This document shows positions 7,637 through 13,796 of a DNA stretch of 13,796 nucleotides, piece after piece. The stretch comes from Chryseobacterium gleum (lineage in GTDB: Bacteria; Bacteroidota; Bacteroidia; Flavobacteriales_D; Sanyastnellaceae): the NCBI GenBank assembly GCA_945883885.1, contig CAMCYM010000019.1, positions 1 to 13,796 of the forward strand, given 5' to 3'. Below the pieces are notes generated by a model. It did no database searches. It was not told the origin of the DNA and saw nothing but the letters and a program-made list of their open reading frames with translations. How positions within the stretch are numbered: position 1 is the first letter of the stretch; the number at the start of each line of letters is the position of its first letter. Position numbers and translations under genes: made by a program.

Positions 7637-9118
7637 ATGCAATCCGCTTCGTTGCCGTCGACCGGCCACCCGAAGGGACTCTACGTCCTGTTTTTTGCTG
7701 AGATGTGGGAGCGCTTTTGCTACTATGGCATGCGCGCGCTTCTCGCCCTGTACCTCGTCAAATCCCTCGCCATGGGCGATGAGAAGGGCTTCGCCGTGTA
7801 CGGCGCCTACACCGCCCTGGTCTACGCCATGCCGGTCATCGGCGGGCGCATCGCGGACTCCATCCTCGGCTCGCGGCTGGCGGTCCTGCTGGGCGGCATC
7901 CTCATGGCCATCGGCGAGTTCATCATCGTCGGCGGCACGGAGCAGCTGCTTTTTTGGGGCATGGCAGTGATCATCGTGGGCAATGGCCTGTTCAAACCGA
8001 ACATCAGCACGATGGTGGGCCGCTTGTACCCCGACGGCGATGCCCGGAAAGACTCGGGCTTCACGATTTTCTACATCGGCATCAACCTCGGCGCCTTGCT
8101 CGCCACGACGGTGGTTGCAGAGGTCGGCAACGTCTATGGCGCCCAAGCCGGCTTCGCCCTCGCGGGCATCGGCATGCTCGCCGGCGTGTTGATCTTCCAA
8201 CTCGGCGGCCGCCACTACGCACACATCAGTGCGCCGCCCTCGCCCGGCACCCTGCACCAGCCCATCCTCGGACCGCTCAGCCCATTCACCGCCGTCATCG
8301 TCGGCTGCCTTGCGCTCGTCCCGGTCCTGTACTTCCTGCTTCGGAACACGGACATCGCGGGCTACGTGCTGCTGGTCGTAGCCATTTTCGTCATCGGCTC
8401 GCTGATCCGGCGCGGCATGCAAGACGGCACGGTGCAGCTCCACCGGATGTTCGGTTTCATCATTTTGATGCTGTTCAACGTGGTGTTTTGGGCCTGCTTC
8501 GAGCAAGCAGGCAGCAGCCTGACCCTTTTCGCAGAGCGCAACGTGGACCGGCACGTCTTCGGTTGGGAAATGGGCGCGGCGACCACTCAATTCTTCAACC
8601 CCGCCTACATCCTGCTGTTCGGTTCGCTCTTCTCCATCATGTGGGTCGAGTTGAAAAAGCGGAACCGCGATTTCACGATTCCGATGAAGTTCGGCCTCGG
8701 CATCTTGCAGCTGGGCCTCGGGTACTTGATTGTGCTCGTCGCGGCGCCGCTCGCCATCGAATACAAGGTGCCGTTGTGGACCCTGGCGGTGCTGTACATG
8801 CTGCACACCACGGGTGAACTCTTCTTGTCTCCCATCGGCTTGAGCATGGTCACGAAGCTGGTACCGAAGGACATGACGGGGACCGCGATGGGCGCTTGGT
8901 TCCTGAGCATCGCCGGGGCGAACTACGCTGCGGGGTTGCTGGCCCGGTTGACCGGGGTCGAACACGGCGGCGGTGAAGCAGGGACGGTCGATGCGGCCGC
9001 CAGCCTCGCCAGCTACCTCGGCGTATACTCCACCATGGGGTGGGTGACAGTAGGCATCGGCCTCTTGCTCATGGTATTGAGCCCGCTGATCAACCGCCTG
9101 TTCCACGGCATCAACTGA
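7637..9118 (+). CDS. POT/PTR family proton-coupled di/tripeptide transporter, first of three
   Basis: Inner-membrane symporter that imports di- and tripeptides with protons. It has 493 residues, usual for bacterial POTs. Hydropathy by eye gives 14 membrane segments: 12 MFS helices plus the two extra helices bacterial POTs carry between TM6 and TM7 (about residues 215-260). All the key POT positions are present: ExxERFxYY in TM1 (Glu22, Glu25, Arg26, Tyr29, Tyr30) with Arg33; Lys120 in the TM4 motif FKPNIS; the PTR2 signature FYIGINLG in TM5; Glu289 in the TM7 motif FEQAGSSL; and Glu394 in the TM10 motif GELFLSP. TM1 numbering is identical to the Streptococcus thermophilus transporter PepT-St. 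It follows the DPP-IV gene by 74 bases, with no convincing terminator between them, and precedes the next transporter by 5 bases. Proton-coupled peptide uptake is a confident family assignment; the exact peptides are unknown. Confidence 0.95.
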   Translation: MQSASLPSTGHPKGLYVLFFAEMWERFCYYGMRALLALYLVKSLAMGDEKGFAVYGAYTALVYAMPVIGGRIADSILGSRLAVLLGGILMAIGEFIIVGGTEQLLFWGMAVIIVGNGLFKPNISTMVGRLYPDGDARKDSGFTIFYIGINLGALLATTVVAEVGNVYGAQAGFALAGIGMLAGVLIFQLGGRHYAHISAPPSPGTLHQPILGPLSPFTAVIVGCLALVPVLYFLLRNTDIAGYVLLVVAIFVIGSLIRRGMQDGTVQLHRMFGFIILMLFNVVFWACFEQAGSSLTLFAERNVDRHVFGWEMGAATTQFFNPAYILLFGSLFSIMWVELKKRNRDFTIPMKFGLGILQLGLGYLIVLVAAPLAIEYKVPLWTLAVLYMLHTTGELFLSPIGLSMVTKLVPKDMTGTAMGAWFLSIAGANYAAGLLARLTGVEHGGGEAGTVDAAASLASYLGVYSTMGWVTVGIGLLLMVLSPLINRLFHGIN

Positions 9119-9123
9119 CCGCC

Positions 9124-10746
9124 ATGCGCCGCCATCCCGCCGGATTGCCCTTCCTGTTCCTCTCTGAAATGTGGGAACGGTTCGGGTACTATTTGATGAT
9201 CGGTATCTTCCAACTGTACCTCACCGACACCCTGGAAAACGGCGGTCTCGGAATGGACCGTCGGGATGCAGCGGACATCTACGGGACCTTCATTGCCTTT
9301 GTCTTCCTGACGCCGTTCCTCGGCGGATTGCTGGCCGATCGCGTGCTGGGCTACACCCGAAGCATCTTCATCGGCGGCACGCTCATGGGACTCGGGTACC
9401 TGGGGCTCGCGCTGCCCGGAATGACCTCCTTCTATGTCTCGCTGGGGCTGATCATCGTCGGAAACGGGTTCTTCAAACCGAACATCAGCACGTTGCTCGG
9501 CAACCTCTACAACGAAGAACGCTACAAGGAACTGAAGGACAGCGGGTACAACATCTTCTACATGGGCATCAACGTGGGGGCCAGCGTGTGCAACCTGTTC
9601 GCGGCCTTTATGCGGAACAAGTACGGCTGGGGCGAGGCCTTCATGACGGCGGGGGTCGGGATGTTCATCGGTTTGATCGTGTTTGCCATCGGCCTCAAGC
9701 ACTACCGCCACGCGGACGTGCGCAAGCCCGTGGCGCCGGAGGACATGCCGCTTTCAAAGATCCTTGCCACCGTATTCCTGCCTGCGGTTGTCGTGGGCTT
9801 GGGAGGGTGGTCGCTCCCGGGGAACGTCTTCGGCAGCGATTCCACCGATGCCTTCATTTTTGCCTCGATTCCTGTGATCGTGTTCTACGTCGGGCTGTAC
9901 CTGCGCGCATCGATTGAAGACAAGCGGCCGCTGGCGGCTTTGCTCAGCATTTTCGCGGTGAGTGCGGTGTTTTGGGCGGTGTTCAAGCAGAACGGAACCG
10001 CGCTGACGACGTGGGCGCAATTCTACACGGATCGGGAGATGCCGGCGGCTGTGCAGCCGGTGGCGGAGGGTCTGTATTTGGCAGAAAAAGTGGCCTTTAC
10101 CCCCGACAGCGTCACCACATTCGACGAGAATTTCCGGGTAGTCAAGGACGAAGCCGGCAACCCGGTGAAAGAATGGGGCTACAACGTATACTTCAAAAAC
10201 GTCGATCCACCTCCTGCGCCTGACACCTCCTTTTCGCTCTTCAATACCGAGCTGTTCCAAAGCATCAACCCGCTGTGGGTGATTTTGTTGACGCCCGCAG
10301 TCGTGGCCTTTTTCGCGTTCCTCAAACGGCGCGGACGCGAGCCCTCCACTGCGACGAAAATCGCGTGGGGCCTGCTGATCTCCGCACTTTCCACCCTCGT
10401 AATGGTGGCCGCCGTCTACGTCTGCGAAAACGGGGCGATGAAAGCGTCTTCGTGGTGGCTCATCGCCTGCTACGGGGTCATCACTGTAGGTGAGTTGTTC
10501 TTGAGCCCGATGGGGTTGTCGCTGGTCAGCAAGGTGAGCCCGAAGCGATTGACTGCCTTGATGATGGGCGGCTGGTTTTTGAGCACGTCTATCGGGAACA
10601 AACTCAGCGGAATCCTCGCTACGCTTTGGGATGGATATGCCCACAAGGCCGACTTCTTCCTCGTGAATTTCTTGCTCCTCGGCGTGGCCACGGTCGTGAT
10701 GTTTGCCCTGCTCCGCTGGTTGAACCGAAGCATTCCTAACTCCTGA
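9124..10746 (+). CDS. Divergent POT/PTR family peptide transporter with long TM7-TM8 loop, second of three
   Basis: Inner-membrane POT-family transporter of 540 residues. I start it at the ATG at 9124, 5 bases after the previous stop, because MRRHPAGLPFLFLSEMWERF then aligns with the neighbours. The longer in-frame start at 9040 would add 28 non-hydrophobic residues overlapping the previous gene. Retained: ExxERFxYY (Glu15, Glu18, Arg19), Lys118 in FFKPNIS, the PTR2 signature FYMGINVG and Glu457 in GELFLSP. Changed: the TM1 Arg that both neighbours keep is Ile26, and the TM7 Glu is Lys288 (VFKQNGTAL instead of FEQAGSSL). The periplasmic loop after TM7 (about residues 299-380) is about 60 residues longer than in the neighbours. 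It is therefore not a recent duplicate of either one. Substrate or coupling may differ; transport of peptides is likely but less certain than for the flanking paralogues. Confidence 0.92.
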   Translation: MRRHPAGLPFLFLSEMWERFGYYLMIGIFQLYLTDTLENGGLGMDRRDAADIYGTFIAFVFLTPFLGGLLADRVLGYTRSIFIGGTLMGLGYLGLALPGMTSFYVSLGLIIVGNGFFKPNISTLLGNLYNEERYKELKDSGYNIFYMGINVGASVCNLFAAFMRNKYGWGEAFMTAGVGMFIGLIVFAIGLKHYRHADVRKPVAPEDMPLSKILATVFLPAVVVGLGGWSLPGNVFGSDSTDAFIFASIPVIVFYVGLYLRASIEDKRPLAALLSIFAVSAVFWAVFKQNGTALTTWAQFYTDREMPAAVQPVAEGLYLAEKVAFTPDSVTTFDENFRVVKDEAGNPVKEWGYNVYFKNVDPPPAPDTSFSLFNTELFQSINPLWVILLTPAVVAFFAFLKRRGREPSTATKIAWGLLISALSTLVMVAAVYVCENGAMKASSWWLIACYGVITVGELFLSPMGLSLVSKVSPKRLTALMMGGWFLSTSIGNKLSGILATLWDGYAHKADFFLVNFLLLGVATVVMFALLRWLNRSIPNS

Positions 10747-10753
10747 TTTCCTG

Positions 10754-12220
10754 ATGTCTGCAGAACTTGAACGCATCCGGTCATTCACCGGTGCCTACCC
10801 CCGCCAGCTGTGGTACCTGTTCGCCACCGAGATGTGGGAACGGTTCTGCTTCTATGGGCTGCGTGGGATGCTCACCGTCTTCATGGTGGACCAGCTCCAG
10901 CTCAACGAAGTCGAAGCGAACTTGCAGTACGGCGCCATCCAAGCCTTCGTCTATGCCTTCACCTTCCTCGGCGGGGTGTTTGCGGACAAGGTGCTGGGCT
11001 TTCAGAAGTCTTTGTTTTGGGGGGCATTGCTCATGATCGCCGGCGGGGCGGTCATCGCCTACGACCCGAACGAACTCTTCTACTGGGGGATTTGCCTGAA
11101 CATCGTGGGGACCGGCTTTTTCAAGCCGAACATCTCCACCATGGTGGGCCAGCTCTACCACGAAAACGACTCCCGCCGCGACGCCGGCTTTTCCCTGTTC
11201 TACTCCGGAATCAACCTCGGTGCGTTCTTCGGCGGTTTGCTCATGATCTACGTGGGCAAGTACCACAGTTGGGCGATGGCCTTCGGACTCGTCGCGGTGG
11301 TGATGGTGCTGGCGCTGGTGACGTTTGCCTTGACACGCAAGTCGCTGGGGCCCATCGGCCTGAGCCCGCTGCCTCCGATGAAGGCAAAATGGTACGAAGC
11401 GGCGGTGTACCTCGGGACGCTGGCCGCGCTGCCGGTCATCCTGCTCCTCGTCACAAACACCGCATACACGGATGTTTTCATGTACACCATCGGGCCGCTG
11501 ACCTTGGTATTCCTCGCCTGGGAAATGCGCAAATTCAACCGGGAGGAAAACCGGAAGCTTCTCGCTGCGCTGGTGTTCATCGTGTTCTCGGTCCTTTTTT
11601 GGTCCTTCTTTGAGCAAGCCGGCGGTTCGCTCAGTTTGTTCGCGCTCAACAACATCAGCCCCGAGCTGTTCGGACTGACCATCGACCCGAACGCGACGAA
11701 CAACTCCTCGAACTCGCTCTTCGTCATCCTCTTCGCTCCGCTCGTGGGACTGCTCTGGGTGGTCCTAGCCCGGCGCAACAAGGAACCGAACTCCGTGGTG
11801 AAATTTGGGCTGTCCTTCTTGCTGCTCGCGGCGGCCTTCGAACTGTTTCACCTGACCGTGTACCTGGCTTCGCCCGACGGGATGACTTCCCACGAGGTCT
11901 TCCTCGCGGGGTACTTCGTCATCACCTTCGCCGAGTTGTTCCTCTCCCCCATCGGATTGAGTTTGATGACCAAACTTTCTCCGCAACGCATCCAGGGGCT
12001 GATGATGGGGATGTGGTTCCTTGCCAGCGCCTACGGGCAATATGTGGCTGGTCTGTTAGGTGCCGGAATGGCCAGTGTCGACCCGGACAGAAGCAACCTC
12101 GACCGGCTCATCGGCTACACGGACGGCTATGCCTACTTGGCCATCGTAGCCGTCGGCGGTGGGGTCCTCCTGCTGGCGATTTCACCGCTCGTGCGGCGGT
12201 TGATGGGGTCGGTCCGCTGA
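10754..12220 (+). CDS. POT/PTR family proton-coupled di/tripeptide transporter, third of three
   Basis: Inner-membrane POT symporter of 488 residues starting 7 bases after the second transporter, so almost certainly in the same transcript. TM1 holds TEMWERFCFYGLR (Glu26, Glu29, Arg30, Arg37), with Phe33 where the first transporter has Tyr29. TM4 has GTGFFKPNISTMVG with Lys124, TM5 has FYSGINLG, TM7 has FFEQAGGSL with Glu287, and TM10 has AELFLSPIGLS with Glu394. The proton- and peptide-binding charges are thus complete, as in the first transporter and unlike the second. The loop after TM7 is short, with an Asn/Ser-rich stretch (about residues 312-321). A thioredoxin-fold gene follows after 39 bases. 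It resembles the first transporter more than the second in key motifs. The peptides carried are not known. Confidence 0.95.
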   Translation: MSAELERIRSFTGAYPRQLWYLFATEMWERFCFYGLRGMLTVFMVDQLQLNEVEANLQYGAIQAFVYAFTFLGGVFADKVLGFQKSLFWGALLMIAGGAVIAYDPNELFYWGICLNIVGTGFFKPNISTMVGQLYHENDSRRDAGFSLFYSGINLGAFFGGLLMIYVGKYHSWAMAFGLVAVVMVLALVTFALTRKSLGPIGLSPLPPMKAKWYEAAVYLGTLAALPVILLLVTNTAYTDVFMYTIGPLTLVFLAWEMRKFNREENRKLLAALVFIVFSVLFWSFFEQAGGSLSLFALNNISPELFGLTIDPNATNNSSNSLFVILFAPLVGLLWVVLARRNKEPNSVVKFGLSFLLLAAAFELFHLTVYLASPDGMTSHEVFLAGYFVITFAELFLSPIGLSLMTKLSPQRIQGLMMGMWFLASAYGQYVAGLLGAGMASVDPDRSNLDRLIGYTDGYAYLAIVAVGGGVLLLAISPLVRRLMGSVR

Positions 12221-12238
12221 GCACGTCGAGGTTGGCCC

Positions 12239-12246
12239 GAATTTTG
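12239..12246 (+). promoter_or_regulatory. Weak -7-like box before the thioredoxin-fold gene
   Basis: GAATTTTG matches TAnnTTTG except for the first base and ends 13 bases before the ATG at 12260. No TTG lies at a suitable distance upstream. Read-through from the transporter genes 39 bases upstream is the simpler explanation for expression. Confidence 0.18.
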
Positions 12247-12259
12247 CGAACTTAGGGAC

Positions 12260-12820
12260 ATGAAGCAGATTGCGCTTTTCGGGGCCCTCGCCGTGGCTCT
12301 GCTGATGGGACTTCCTGCCGCTATTGCCCAAAAAGCGGGTGGAGGCATCGCCTGGATGACGATGGAGGAGGCGATGGCCGCCTCGAAGCGCGCCCCGCGC
12401 AAAATCCTCATCGACGTGTACACCCAGTGGTGCGGGCCGTGCAAGATGATGATGGCGAACACGTTCACGAACGCCGACGTCATCGCCTACATCAACGCGA
12501 ATTACTACGCGGTGAAATTCGACGCAGAATCGCAACCCCCTGTGCAGTTCCGTGGGACGACCTACACGAATCCGAGCTTTCGCCCGGGCGTCACCGGTCG
12601 CAACGGCACCCACGAATTCTCGCGCGCGCTCGGGGTGAACGCCTACCCCACCATTGTATACCTCGACGAGAAAGGGGAAATCATCGCCCCGATCAGCGGG
12701 TACCGGACCCCCCAGCAGCTGGAGATGCACCTGCGGTTTTTCCGCGAAAAGTGGAACCGCTCCAGCACACAAGCCGAGTGGGACGCTTACCAAAAGTCCT
12801 TCACCCCCTCGTTTCGTTGA
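12260..12820 (+). CDS. Secreted thioredoxin-fold protein with WCGPC motif
   Basis: A 186-residue protein that probably acts as a thiol-disulfide reductase or related redox factor outside the cytoplasm. An N-terminal signal peptide is clear: Lys2, hydrophobic residues 4-23 and a likely Ala-x-Ala cleavage before Gln24. No lipobox Cys is present, so it should be soluble and periplasmic or exported. The redox motif W-C-G-P-C is at residues 57-61 after the strand ILIDVYTQ. The cis-proline region is VNAYPTIVYLDEKGE, with Pro130. Between them lies a longer linker (about residues 90-120) than in classical thioredoxin, as is common in Bacteroidota thioredoxin-like proteins. It starts 39 bases after the third transporter and may be co-transcribed. 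A hairpin 13 bases after its stop may end the transcript. Its partner protein cannot be read from the sequence. Confidence 0.9.
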   Translation: MKQIALFGALAVALLMGLPAAIAQKAGGGIAWMTMEEAMAASKRAPRKILIDVYTQWCGPCKMMMANTFTNADVIAYINANYYAVKFDAESQPPVQFRGTTYTNPSFRPGVTGRNGTHEFSRALGVNAYPTIVYLDEKGEIIAPISGYRTPQQLEMHLRFFREKWNRSSTQAEWDAYQKSFTPSFR

Positions 12821-12833
12821 TCTTCCTGCGCCG

Positions 12834-12867
12834 TCAGGAACGTTCTGGATTTCTGCAGAATTCCTGA
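12834..12867 (+). terminator. Imperfect hairpin after the thioredoxin-fold gene, possible terminator
   Basis: TCAGGAA, a two-base bulge (CG), then TTCTG pairs with CAGAA and TTCCTGA around the 8-base loop GATTTCTG. That is 12 base pairs in total, beginning 13 bases after the stop. No T-run follows on either strand, so it is not a classical intrinsic terminator. It contains the 10-base palindrome TTCTGCAGAA. It could end transcription, stabilise the upstream mRNA's 3' end, or act as a protein-binding site. Confidence 0.4.
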
Positions 12868-12909
12868 ACAAACACGGCACAAGCCGGAACACTCCGCGCA
12901 TGCTGCTGT

Positions 12910-12917
12910 TATCTTTG
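12910..12917 (+). promoter_or_regulatory. Probable gltA promoter, perfect -7 box
   Basis: TATCTTTG is a perfect match to the Bacteroidota -7 consensus TAnnTTTG, in a non-coding gap 37 bases before the gltA ATG. Transcription would start near 12923 and give a leader of about 30 bases. No clear TTG is found at -33, which is often poorly conserved. This is the most conventional promoter candidate in the window. Confidence 0.55.
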
Positions 12918-12919
12918 GC

Positions 12920-12933
12920 CAGCCGAAAGGCTG
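12920..12933 (+). other. Small hairpin with GAAA tetraloop in the gltA leader
   Basis: CAGCC and GGCTG pair perfectly around GAAA, a GNRA-type tetraloop. It sits at the predicted 5' end of the gltA mRNA, 21 bases before the ATG. It may stabilise the transcript or simply be chance; five base pairs is weak support. Confidence 0.25.
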
Positions 12934-12954
12934 ATCAACGATATCAACCCTGAC

Positions 12955-13796
12955 ATGAGCGAAACAGCGCGACTCCTTCTCGATGGCAAGGAGTATGAAT
13001 TCCCGGTCGTGACCGGTTCTGAGAACGAGAAAGCCATCGACATCGGGAAGCTGCGGGCTCTTACCGGGTACATCACGCTCGATTCCGGCTACAAAAACAC
13101 GGGCGCTACGACCAGCGCCATCACCTTCCTCGACGGCGAGGAAGGGATTCTCCGGTACCGGGGCTACGAAATCGACGAACTTGCGGAGCATGCAAGCTTC
13201 CTCGAAGTCGCGCATTTGCTCATCTACGGCGAACTTCCGAACGCGGAGCGGCTGAAGTGGTTCGAAGACAGCATCACCTCGCACACGCTGGTGCACGAAA
13301 ACATGAAGCGCTTCTTCGAGGCGTTTCCGTCTGGCGCGCATCCCATGGGCATGCTCAGCTCGATGATCAGCAGCCTGAGCACCTTCTATCCCGAATCCCA
13401 AAACCCGCACCGACCTGCCGCAGCAGTAGAGCGCACGATGCTGCGCTTGCTCGCGAAGTTGCCCACCCTCGCCGCGCAGGCCTACAAGCACGCGACCGGG
13501 CACCCCTCGGTCTACCCCTCGAACCACCTCTCCTACTGCGGGAACTTCCTCCACATGATGTTCGCGCTTCCCACCGAGAAGTACGAAGTAAATCCGGTGG
13601 TCGAAGACGCCTTGAACAAGTTGCTGATCCTGCACGCAGACCACGAGCAAAACTGCTCCACCTCTACGGTACGCATGGTCGGCAGCTCACAAGCGAACCT
13701 GTATTCATCTGTATCTGCCGGAATTGCAGCCCTCTGGGGGCCGCTCCACGGCGGTGCAAACCAGGCGGTCATCGAGATGCTCGAATCCATCCGGGA
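12955..13796 (+). CDS. gltA: Citrate synthase, 3' end cut by window edge
   Basis: Condenses acetyl-CoA with oxaloacetate to citrate, entering the TCA cycle, in the cytoplasm. About 280 of the usual 430 or so residues are present. The N-terminal small beta domain (LLLDGKEYEFPVVTGSENE, followed by IDIGKLRALTGYITLDSGY) and the ITFLDGEEGILRYRGYEIDELA stretch mark the GltA-type enzyme, as in E. coli. The first catalytic histidine is visible as His265 in LWGPLHGGAN, corresponding to E. coli His264. The second His and the catalytic Asp would lie beyond the window, so completeness cannot be judged. The start at 12955 matches the GltA amino terminus. A perfect TATCTTTG promoter box ends 37 bases upstream, so the gene is probably transcribed separately from the transporter cluster. 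Confidence 0.97.
   Translation, partial: MSETARLLLDGKEYEFPVVTGSENEKAIDIGKLRALTGYITLDSGYKNTGATTSAITFLDGEEGILRYRGYEIDELAEHASFLEVAHLLIYGELPNAERLKWFEDSITSHTLVHENMKRFFEAFPSGAHPMGMLSSMISSLSTFYPESQNPHRPAAAVERTMLRLLAKLPTLAAQAYKHATGHPSVYPSNHLSYCGNFLHMMFALPTEKYEVNPVVEDALNKLLILHADHEQNCSTSTVRMVGSSQANLYSSVSAGIAALWGPLHGGANQAVIEMLESIR

Noticed and set aside
7601..9106. A 501-codon minus-strand frame opposite the first transporter, and similar ones opposite the other two.
   Set aside because: Compositionally odd (His/Glu/Gln/Asp-rich), without domains, and exactly mirroring well-supported membrane proteins. Regular complements of hydrophobic codons give this pattern.
9040..9123. A 28-residue amino-terminal extension of the second transporter.
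   Set aside because: It overlaps the end of the first transporter in another frame, is not hydrophobic, and is absent from the paralogues. The ATG at 9124 gives the expected POT start.

Overview
The window looks like chromosomal DNA from a GC-rich member of the Bacteroidota, probably a Flavobacteriales-like lineage. This rests on four things: a secreted DPP-IV-type peptidase beside POT-family transporters, start codons without Shine-Dalgarno sequences, at least one perfect Bacteroidota -7 promoter box (TAnnTTTG), and the gene families as a whole. The taxonomic call is inference. No tRNA, rRNA, CRISPR array, insertion sequence or phage gene is visible. Coding density is very high, and no gene-free stretch exceeds about 135 bases.

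Left half (1-5324, minus strand, read right to left): an FAD-linked 2-hydroxyacid dehydrogenase (GlcD/D-lactate dehydrogenase type), enoyl-ACP reductase (fabI) 9 bases after it, then bifunctional aspartokinase-homoserine dehydrogenase (thrA), then homoserine kinase (thrB), which runs off the left edge. The last two are the start of a threonine operon.

Right half (5355-13796, plus strand): a divergent gene for a secreted dipeptidyl peptidase IV, then three consecutive POT/PTR proton-coupled peptide transporters separated by 5 and 7 bases, a secreted thioredoxin-fold protein, and citrate synthase (gltA) cut by the right edge. The peptidase and the three transporters make a coherent peptide-scavenging module: di- and tripeptides are released outside the cytoplasm and then imported.

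The points most worth a second look are in that module and its promoter region. The middle transporter has lost both members of the TM1 Arg/TM7 Glu charge pair that its two neighbours keep, and has a periplasmic loop about 60 residues longer. The peptidase gene is a compositional mosaic: about 51% GC over its propeller half and about 60% over its catalytic half. Four genes carry a -7-like box only 4-6 bases before ATG, which could mean leaderless mRNAs. I see no wholly new system; these are variations within known families.
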